Shown piece after piece: positions 1-6,600 of a stretch of DNA of 6,999 nucleotides. The translations under genes were made by a program, and so were the position numbers. The stretch comes from a bacterium BMS3Bbin07 (GTDB lineage: Bacteria > Nitrospirota > Thermodesulfovibrionia > Thermodesulfovibrionales > JdFR-85), in NCBI GenBank assembly GCA_002898135.1, contig BDTQ01000126.1, forward strand, positions 1 to 6,999, given 5' to 3'. The first letter of the stretch is position 1; each line of letters opens with the position of its first letter. The notes under the pieces are model-generated. The model saw nothing but the letters and a program-made list of their open reading frames with translations. It had not been told where the DNA came from and did not search any database.

Positions 1-450
1 TTTTTAAATGTAAAAAAAGAGGCCCTCATTCTGAGCAACAGGCTAAAGGAGAAACTTGCCTTAATGATTATGTTCCTTATTGGATATAATTACTACCACA
101 ACAACTCGCCGTGGAGACTCAATTCTCTTATTGATTACCTGAGACTGCCGGTGGAACCGGTACAGGATATGCTTGTATTATTGGGGAGGAAGGGGTTTAT
201 TCTTGAGACCGCTGATGACCCCCCGGCATACCTGCCGGCAAGGGATATAGAGAAGATAGAGCTGAAAGACCTCCTTGGTTCTGTCAGGACCGCGGAAGAG
301 GACTCATGTTCTCTTGAGGAAAGGTTCCATTCCGTATCAGAGGTCGACAGGATGATAAAAAGAGTGGATAACGCCATTGGGGCTGCCCTCGGCAAGGAAA
401 CACTGAGGGACCTCGTCCTTTCCCGCAAGGAGGGGGGAAAGGAATCATGA
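1..450 (+). CDS. YihY/BrkB (UPF0761)-like membrane protein, C-terminal cytoplasmic part (5' end outside window)
   Basis: The reading frame is open from the first base, so the gene starts upstream of the window; the in-frame ATG at 64 is probably internal. About 149 residues are visible. They contain no membrane segment. They look like a winged-helix tail: a helix beginning LKEKLALMIMFLIG, then a PWRLNSLIDYLRLP / VEPVQDMLVLLGRKGFI helix-turn-helix pattern, a short wing, and the segment PPAYLPARDIEKIELKDLLG. This pattern, ending in YLPARxxExIxLxDLL, is what I recall from the cytoplasmic tail of YihY/BrkB-family proteins in deltaproteobacteria and relatives, where it follows six membrane helices. 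The role of that family is poorly defined; older names (ribonuclease BN, virulence factor BrkB) are not reliable for function. A free-standing winged-helix regulator is the main alternative, and the sequence upstream of the window would decide. The stop lies 6 nt from the stop of the convergent resB. Confidence 0.6.
   Translation, partial: FLNVKKEALILSNRLKEKLALMIMFLIGYNYYHNNSPWRLNSLIDYLRLPVEPVQDMLVLLGRKGFILETADDPPAYLPARDIEKIELKDLLGSVRTAEEDSCSLEERFHSVSEVDRMIKRVDNAIGAALGKETLRDLVLSRKEGGKES
416..443. terminator. Stem-loop at the convergent gene junction, possible transcript end
   Basis: TCCTTTCCC at 416-424 and GGGAAAGGA at 435-443 form a perfect 9-bp inverted repeat with a 10-nt loop. It lies inside the last codons of the + strand gene and 13 nt beyond the stop of resB on the - strand. 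No T-run follows on either side, so it is not a canonical intrinsic terminator. It may still mark or protect the resB mRNA 3' end. The purine-rich arm is also simply coding sequence, so chance is possible. Confidence 0.3.
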
Positions 451-456
451 ACCAGG

Positions 457-1188
457 TTATACTGTGTCAGTGTCAATCAGTGCCTGATTCCTGTCCTGCA
501 GTTTAAGGATTACAAGCGTGAAGATGCCTGACAGAAAGAGCACACCGCCAACGAGGGCCCAGGGGGCACCCGGATCATAGCTGAACAGCACTAATGCCGC
601 CGGTGCGGGCTTAAGGGTTACCTTTTTAAGATAAAGCCCTGTTCCATCCATGAAGGAAGGATTATTGGGGGATATGGCATCCTGGCTAACGCTCCCGTCG
701 GGATATTTGTAAAAGATCTCTGCCTCCATATCTGTTACGTGACCTGACTCCACCCGGGAGTTAATCCTTTTAAGATAGACCTCTACACCCGAGTCCAGAG
801 TAACACCGTATCCTTCATAAAGCACCGCATGTTTATGAAAACTGCCATAGCTGCTGACAAGGTGGGCGAGCATGATAAAACAGAAACCTGCGTGGATAAC
901 CTGGGGGGATATTGTGAGAAGCCAGTGTCTGCCTTTCCGTTTTTTCAGGACGGAATCCACGCTGCATACAACCGTATTTATCACCAGAAGAAAGACTACC
1001 ACCATGCTGCCATAGAGCCACCAGCTTGCAGCAAGCGGGGCCGTCTTCAGCCAATCAAAGAGCGCCATTGAGGCAAGGCTCTCAAATGACGGGCTCAGGG
1101 GCATTGCAACTGCCCCGTATACAAGCAGACCCATGAGAAACATGAGCAGGAAATTGGTTGTCCTTATGGATTTCAGTATTGAATACAT
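457..1188 (-). CDS. resB: Cytochrome c biogenesis protein ResB (CcsB/Ccs1), short form
   Basis: ResB is the partner of CcsA in the System II cytochrome c synthase. The complex moves heme across the cytoplasmic membrane, and its ResB part holds the apocytochrome on the outer side. The 243-residue protein has the family layout: three N-terminal membrane segments (about 11-30, 55-75 and 95-114), an outer loop of about 90 residues (115-200), and a final membrane segment (about 203-228) with a short polar tail. His99, in the third helix (IHAGFCFIMLAHL), is the likely counterpart of the conserved TM-His of CcsB. Many ResB proteins exceed 300-400 residues because of a much larger outer domain, so this is a compact version. 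The ATG at 1188 is the only sensible start, because an in-frame TAA lies one codon upstream; the ribosome site is weak. The gene follows ccsA after 38 nt and is last in its apparent operon. Confidence 0.85.
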   Translation of the reverse strand: MYSILKSIRTTNFLLMFLMGLLVYGAVAMPLSPSFESLASMALFDWLKTAPLAASWWLYGSMVVVFLLVINTVVCSVDSVLKKRKGRHWLLTISPQVIHAGFCFIMLAHLVSSYGSFHKHAVLYEGYGVTLDSGVEVYLKRINSRVESGHVTDMEAEIFYKYPDGSVSQDAISPNNPSFMDGTGLYLKKVTLKPAPAALVLFSYDPGAPWALVGGVLFLSGIFTLVILKLQDRNQALIDTDTV

Positions 1189-1226
1189 GTCTTATCTGTT
1201 CAAAATAAAATTCAAATACCCTGCTG

Positions 1227-1934
1227 TTAAAACGAGTGAGAGCTCTTCATAAGGAGCCCTACCCCAAGATATGTAAACAGGACAACAAGATACCCTGCAA
1301 TACCTGTTATTACAATCTTTTTCCCCAGCCACCACGGTCTGAACCTGAGGTGAAGATAGAGGGTGTAAGTGAGCCACAGGAGCGTGGTCCATATCTCCTT
1401 TGGTGTCCACAACCAGTATGTTCCCCAGGCAAGAAAGGCCCATATGCCGCCAAAGACCATGGAGAGCGAGAAGATGAGATATCCTATGAGAATGGCCTTG
1501 TACTGCAGGGCTTCGGTATCACTGTCTGAGAGAAACAGATATCGCAGTCCCAGGATTGCCCCAATGCCGAAGAGCCCGTAAGAGAAGAACGACAGTACCA
1601 CGTGGAGTTCAAACCAGTATGTCTTGAGCACAGGGGGCAGGGGCGTATTGACCTGAGGTGACAGATAGCCCAGTATGGCGAACACAGCTGCAAGTACTGC
1701 CATTGACTCCAAAAACCCTTTTTTCTCCTTAAGAGTTAAATAGAAGGGGACACTGAATATGGCGGTAGAGAATGAGAGAAAGGTCAGGGTATCGTGAAGC
1801 CCTACAAGGGGAAGCCTGCCGAGGGCGACTCCTCTTGAAAGTATGTATGCCCCCTGAAACAGGATGGCAACATAAAAGAAGGGCTTCCAGAGCAGGCTGG
1901 ACAGATAGAGAACAAAGGAGAAGACCGCTATCAT
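1227..1934 (-). CDS. ccsA: Cytochrome c biogenesis protein CcsA (ResC/CcmC family), with altered WWD motif
   Basis: CcsA is the heme-handling subunit of the System II cytochrome c synthase. The 235-residue protein is almost entirely hydrophobic, with seven or eight likely membrane segments. Residues 39-56 (GRLPLVGLHDTLTFLSF) match the early family motif GHFPLSNLYESLIFLSW. The heme-binding WWD region is residues 170-180, WGTYWLWTPKE, where family members normally read WGxYWxWDPKE. Thr177 therefore replaces the name-giving Asp. Three expected histidines are present: His111 (ELHVV, P-His1), His195 (YLHLR, TM-His) and His233 (SSHSF, P-His2), with spacings of 84 and 38 residues. HemX-like proteins, which act near glutamyl-tRNA reductase, are a related possibility, but the neighbouring resB favours CcsA. 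The start is fixed by an ATGA overlap with the glcD-like stop, and AAGG lies 7 nt upstream, so translation is probably coupled. Confidence 0.87.
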   Translation of the reverse strand: MIAVFSFVLYLSSLLWKPFFYVAILFQGAYILSRGVALGRLPLVGLHDTLTFLSFSTAIFSVPFYLTLKEKKGFLESMAVLAAVFAILGYLSPQVNTPLPPVLKTYWFELHVVLSFFSYGLFGIGAILGLRYLFLSDSDTEALQYKAILIGYLIFSLSMVFGGIWAFLAWGTYWLWTPKEIWTTLLWLTYTLYLHLRFRPWWLGKKIVITGIAGYLVVLFTYLGVGLLMKSSHSF

Positions 1935-3283
1935 GGGAATACCTTGCCCGGATTCAGGATGTTCTTGTGGTCAAACAGCTTTTTTATCCCCCGCATAAGG
2001 TCCATCTCTGAAGGCCTTATCTCCATCTCGATATATTCCGCCTTTGTAAGACCGACTCCGTGTTCACCAGAGATGGTTCCGCCAAGCCTCAGGGTCTCAG
2101 AGAATATCTTTTTGACCAGGGAGAGGCCCTTCCTGTATTCCTCCGCGTTCTCTTCATCAACCATTATGTTTACGTGGATATTACCGTCACCTGCATGACC
2201 AAAGTTCACTATCTTTATGCCGTTCTCTTCCGACAGCTTTCTCAGGAATATTAGCATATCAGGTATCCTTGTCCTTGGCACAACTATATCTTCGCTTATC
2301 TTGGTCGGCGCTATAGTGTGAAGTGCCGGAGAGACCGCCCTCCTGCATTCCCAGAGGTTATTTCTTGATGCGTTATCCTCGGCAACTCTCACCTCGGCTC
2401 CCAGGGCTGTGCAGACCTCTACAACCTTCTGAGACTCCCTCTGTACGGTCTTGAGATCACCGTCAAGCTCTATAATGAGCAGTGCCTCTGCATCCTTCAG
2501 CCCGCAGGGATTATAGGTTTCAGCAGCCTGGATGGCCGCCCTGTCCATAAACTCAAGGGTTCGGGGAATCACCTTTGAAGATATAATCCCCGAGACCGCA
2601 TCTCCCGAGGCCCTCAGGTCGTCAAAAGATACAAGGAGCGTGATAATGCTCTGAGGTTCGGGGAGTATCTTCAGACGTATCCCGGTTATGATGGAGAGTG
2701 TCCCTTCCGAGCCCACAAGGAGGCTCTTCAGGTCGTAACCAACAACACCCTTTGGTGTCCTTACACCTGTCTGAATGAGCCTTCCGTCAGGCAATACCGC
2801 CTCAAGGGCCATAACATAGTCTCCGGTAACACCATACTTTATTGCCCTTGGCCCGCCTGCATTTTCCGCCACATTACCACCAATGGTGCAAAAATTCATA
2901 CTTGCAGGGTCAGGGGGATAAAAATATCCCCTTGTGCCGAGCTCCTTCTGGAGACTTCCGTTTATAACTCCCGGCTCCACAAGGACCGTCAGGTTATCAG
3001 TATCCACCTCAAGAATCCGGTCCATCCTCTCAAGACTGATGACAATCCCGCCCCTGCAAGGCACTGCACCGCCTGTGGTACTGGTTCCGGCGCCCCGCGG
3101 AACAAGGGGGATATCGTTTTCGTAGGCGAATTCAGAGACCTTTACGACATCTTCCGTGTCTTCAGGCCATACAACGGCCATCGGCATCACCTGAATCCTT
3201 GATGCATCAAAACCATAACAGATAAGGTCCTCCGGGGAGGTACTCACGTTATCTTTCTTTAATAGTCTGTAGAGTCGCTGCAT
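1931..3283 (-). CDS. glcD: FAD-linked 2-hydroxy acid dehydrogenase, GlcD family (glycolate oxidase subunit D / D-lactate dehydrogenase)
   Basis: This 450-residue flavoprotein should oxidise a D-2-hydroxy acid such as D-lactate or glycolate to the 2-oxo acid and pass electrons to a partner or the quinone pool. It has the full two-domain layout of the family. The FAD-binding part (about 35-210) shows VPRGAGTSTTGG (61-72), FCTIGGNVAENAGGPRAIKYG (131-151) and GSEGTLSIITG (191-201). The C-terminal FAD-oxidase domain carries the metal-site histidines in NFGHAGDGNIHVN (His363, His370) and the GGTISGEHGVG motif (401-411, His408), and ends in the usual NILNPGKVFP. Length is normal and I see no damage. 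Exact substrate cannot be read from the sequence. The ATG at 3283 fits the expected family N-terminus and is preceded by an in-frame TAA, although its AAGGA site touches the start codon. The gene overlaps pilZ by 25 nt and ccsA by 4 nt. No GlcF-type iron-sulphur partner gene lies in the window. Confidence 0.92.
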   Translation of the reverse strand: MQRLYRLLKKDNVSTSPEDLICYGFDASRIQVMPMAVVWPEDTEDVVKVSEFAYENDIPLVPRGAGTSTTGGAVPCRGGIVISLERMDRILEVDTDNLTVLVEPGVINGSLQKELGTRGYFYPPDPASMNFCTIGGNVAENAGGPRAIKYGVTGDYVMALEAVLPDGRLIQTGVRTPKGVVGYDLKSLLVGSEGTLSIITGIRLKILPEPQSIITLLVSFDDLRASGDAVSGIISSKVIPRTLEFMDRAAIQAAETYNPCGLKDAEALLIIELDGDLKTVQRESQKVVEVCTALGAEVRVAEDNASRNNLWECRRAVSPALHTIAPTKISEDIVVPRTRIPDMLIFLRKLSEENGIKIVNFGHAGDGNIHVNIMVDEENAEEYRKGLSLVKKIFSETLRLGGTISGEHGVGLTKAEYIEMEIRPSEMDLMRGIKKLFDHKNILNPGKVFP

Positions 3284-3615
3284 TCCTTAAGATAGTCGAT
3301 TATTTTCTGGAGCTCTGATTTTCTTTTATCCGACAAACGGACGAATTTTACCGCGACTTCATATATGGGCTGGAAATCGCTCTGTATCTGCCTGCTCTCT
3401 TTCAGGCTTGACCTTATTACACTGCCGTCAAGTCCAACCTTGGCATCGCCGATATTCAGATTAACACGGCACCTGCTGTTGGTATTCAACCTTTTTGTTA
3501 TCAGAAAAAGCATTCCGTTAAGGCTGATATCTATTATATCAATATCAGCCTTAAGGATAATATTGCCCTCCACGTTGCCCTGTACACTAAACCTTCTGAA
3601 CTTTCTTCTTTCCAT
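3259..3615 (-). CDS. PilZ-domain protein, probable cyclic-di-GMP receptor
   Basis: The 118-residue protein is essentially one PilZ domain. It begins with the cluster MERRKFRRFSV, which supplies the RxxxR motif (Arg3/Arg7 or Arg4/Arg8). It continues with IDISLNG, giving the D/NxSxxG motif at Asp29, Ser31 and Gly34. Both halves of the known cyclic-di-GMP binding signature are therefore intact. A beta-rich middle and the closing YEVAVKFVRLSDKRKSELQKIIDYL helix also fit the fold. There is no signal peptide, membrane segment or output domain, so it would act in the cytoplasm by binding a partner, which cannot be named. CAGG lies 7 nt upstream of the ATG at 3615. The last eight codons overlap the start of the glcD-like gene. 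It follows smc after 68 nt on the same strand, and a functional link to either neighbour is unproven. Confidence 0.85.
   Translation of the reverse strand: MERRKFRRFSVQGNVEGNIILKADIDIIDISLNGMLFLITKRLNTNSRCRVNLNIGDAKVGLDGSVIRSSLKESRQIQSDFQPIYEVAVKFVRLSDKRKSELQKIIDYLKECSDSTDY
3284..3289 (-). promoter_or_regulatory. Ribosome binding site abutting the glcD start
   Basis: The - strand reads TAAGGA directly against the ATG at 3283, with no spacer. This is closer than a normal Shine-Dalgarno site. Because the start lies inside the end of pilZ, reinitiation by ribosomes finishing pilZ is a likely way for it to be used. This is inference from position. Confidence 0.35.
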
Positions 3616-3683
3616 AAAAATACCTGTTTAGCCTGTCAAAATAATCTCCTGCATATCAGAGAATCTGAACGGTCAGCGCATAT

Positions 3684-6600
3684 TCAGACAAACTCCATTG
3701 ACAGGACTTTTGAAATGCCCGGCTCCTCCATGGTAATCCCGTACAGGTAATCAGCAGCTTCCATTGTTATCCTGTTGTGGGTTATGACTATAAACTGTAT
3801 ATTTACCGAGAGGTCTTTGATCATGGCCTTGAACCTCTCTGTATTGGTCTCATCAAGGGGCGCGTCCGCCTCGTCAAGGATACAGAGGGGAGTGGGTTTT
3901 AAAAGAAACCCGGCAAAGAGGAGCGACAGGGCTGCCAGGGCCTTCTCACCGCCTGAAAGGAGGTTGAGGTTCTGCAGTTTCTTCCCCGGCGGCTGGACTA
4001 TTATGTCAATGCCCGACTCGAGGATATCGGCCTCATCAGTAAGTCTGAGCTCTGCACTGCCCCCGCCAAAGAGGAGTTTAAAAACCTCACCGAATTTCCG
4101 GTTCAGCAGGTCAAAGGCCTCCTTCAGACGTTTTCTCGTGGTCCTGTTTATGCGTGTGATGGCCTCCTGAAGCTCTGTAATGGACTGGACTATATCTTCA
4201 TGCTGAGCGGTAAGAAACTCATGCCTCTCTTTTAGTTCCCTGTATTCATCCAGGGAGCCAAGGTTTACATGCCCCATTGCCTGTATCTTCTCCCTCAGCT
4301 CCAGTACCTTCTGATGGTCTTCCTCTTCAACTTCAGAAGTGGATATATCTGTACCGGCAAGGTCTACCTGGTATTTCTCCCTTATACCGTCAACAAGATT
4401 CGAGATCTTAAGGAGCAGCTCTGCCTTTAAAACCTCCTTTTCATGCACCTCATTGCCCAGCCTCTCGATCTCATGCCTCTCTCTCTTCAGGGCTTCATCG
4501 TCGGCAACAATGCTCTCACGCTCATCCCTCATAGCGTCTCTCTTCTCAGATATCCTCTGCCTGAGCGTACCGGCACCTGAGACGGCCTCTTTCAGTCTCT
4601 CTTCAAGTCCTGCGGAGCTATCCTTCTTCTTCTGAACGATCCTGCTGTTATTCTGTATCTCTTCCTCAAGGGATATCTCTTTCTTCTGAAGGCCGCCAAC
4701 TTCCCTCTGAAGGGCTTCCCTCTCCCTTGTTATGGAGCTGAGCCTTTCGGTATATCCATTAATCTCAACCTTCAGGTCAGTCAGCAGATGCCTCTTTGCA
4801 TCAATCCCGGAACGCCTCACAGAGAGCTCCTCCTGCAGGATACCAAGCCCTGATTCAATAGTCCTCTTGTGCTCTTCCTCGGAAGCGACCTCCTCTTTCT
4901 TTCTTGAAATATCCTCTTCAAGACCATCGAGTTCCTTATGCAGCTCCTGTATGTCCAGGTGTATGAACCCGAGTTTCTTCTCCAGTCTGTCTCTGTCCTC
5001 AGCGAACCTCCGCTCAGATGCCTGAAGCAGGGAGAGCTCCTTTTCATGGGATACGATCTCGGAGTCTACCTCTCTGAGGAGGGATTTTAACTCCTCTATT
5101 CTCTGATCAGCCCCGGAAATTGATGCCTCAACCTCAGCAATTACATCACTGTGTTTCTGAACAGATGCCTCAAGCTCACGGAGATCTCTCCTGAGTCTCA
5201 GGATGCCCGAGCCACTGCCGCAGAGCACAGCCCCCCCGGGTTCAAGTACCTCCCCGTTTAATGTGACCACCCTCACGTGCAGAGGCATCTCCTCTTCACC
5301 TTTCAGCAATGCAATGGCGCTATCCATGTCCTCTGTCAGCAGATAGTCCTTCAGCAGGGATTTGACAAGGGAGGCATAATTATCCTCAGAGCGGACAACC
5401 GAACCGAGAACCGGAGCAGCCTCTCCGTTTTTCATATGCCATTCGCCGTTTGTTGTTTGTTGTTTTTCGTTATTCATCTGCCATGAGAGGAAGGCGGTTC
5501 TCGGCAGGTTTCCACGATTGACTAATTCCACGGATTTTTTAATATCCTCTGTTGTTGATACAACGAAACCCTTTATCTTATCTGATAGTGCAGCCTCCAC
5601 GGCCTTCTCATATCTTGGGTCTACCTCTACTACCTCTGACAGGGAAGCCATAATGCTGATACCGGCCTTTTGAATCATCTCCCTGTCAAGATTTCCTGTA
5701 ACCATCTCCTGAAGGGACTGAATCCGTGACCGCAGAGAGGCCACTTCCTCTCTGAGTTCCGACCTCTTCTGCCTCAGTCCCTCTACTCCCTCTTTCAGCC
5801 CGGCAATCTCTTTAAGGTATCCATCTCTCTTTTCCCTCCATTGACCAAGCGCTGCACTCCTTTGCCCTATATCCCCTTCTATACGCTCCATCTCCGCTTT
5901 TAACTCCGATACCCGCCTCCCGGTCTCCTCGGCCTCTCTTTCAGAGGTTGAGACCCTCCTTGACTGTGCCTCATGTGTAGTCTCAAGCCTGTTCAATTCA
6001 TTTCTTAACAGGCCGAGGGAATCAGTAAACCTGAAAAGCTCTCTCCTCTTGTCGTCAATATCCTCTTCAAGCGAAAATATCCCCTCTTCCGCCTCTAAAA
6101 GTTCTTCCTTACGTTGAGATAACGTCTCCTTCAGGGAGTCAAGCCTGGCCTGGATATGTGCATCCTTTCCTGAAATCTCCCCGGCTCGCAGCCTCTTCTC
6201 CTCCAGCAGGTTTCTTGTCTCTTCAATCCGCCCCTGAAGGGTGATGATATAGTTGCCGAGGTGCTCAATCTCCGTCCTGTTTACGGCTATTGTCCTCTCC
6301 ATCTCTGCAATGCTCTTCTCTATGGCCTGAAGGTCCGTGTTTATTGCATCCACCTCTTTTTCCTTCTCGACCATGAGGAGCCTCTTTTGCTGCAGGGATG
6401 ACTCCAGTTGTGCCATAACCGCCCTCTTGCGGACCTCCTCCGTTTTCAGCACATCCAGCGCCCCGGACACATCCTGAAGGGACTGATTCATCCCGACGTA
6501 TTCCCTCTTTGATGTCCTGAGTTCAATCTCCTTCAGGGCATCGATCAGTTTTTTGTATCTCTCAGCCTTTTTTGCCTGACGGTCAAGGGAATTAAGATGA

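Noticed and set aside
64..66. ATG as the true start of the left-hand + strand gene
   Set aside because: The frame is open back to base 1, and the residues encoded before the ATG continue a helix that fits the family tail. A truncated view is more likely than a 128-residue gene.
475..489. AATCAG-TGC-CTGATT hairpin as a terminator for the + strand gene
   Set aside because: It has a 6-bp A/T-rich stem, no T-run follows, and it lies within resB coding sequence.
829..1581. Several + strand open frames opposite resB and ccsA
   Set aside because: They lie antisense to genes with clear family motifs, have no recognisable domain or ribosome site, and their composition is that of complementary membrane-protein codons.
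3634..3639. TTGACA (- strand) upstream of pilZ as a -35 promoter box
   Set aside because: At the usual spacing the -10 position would be TATGGA, overlapping the pilZ start codon and matching the consensus in only three of six bases. No convincing promoter.
3656..3668. Palindrome TCAGA-TTC-TCTGA after smc as a terminator
   Set aside because: The stem has only 5 bp with mostly A-T content, and the T-rich stretch lies too far away. It is too weak to call an intrinsic terminator.
3775..5486. Several + strand open frames opposite smc, rich in Ser, Leu and Arg
   Set aside because: They are the complement of Glu- and Lys-rich coiled-coil codons, which naturally give Ser/Leu/Phe-rich open frames. 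None shows independent evidence.
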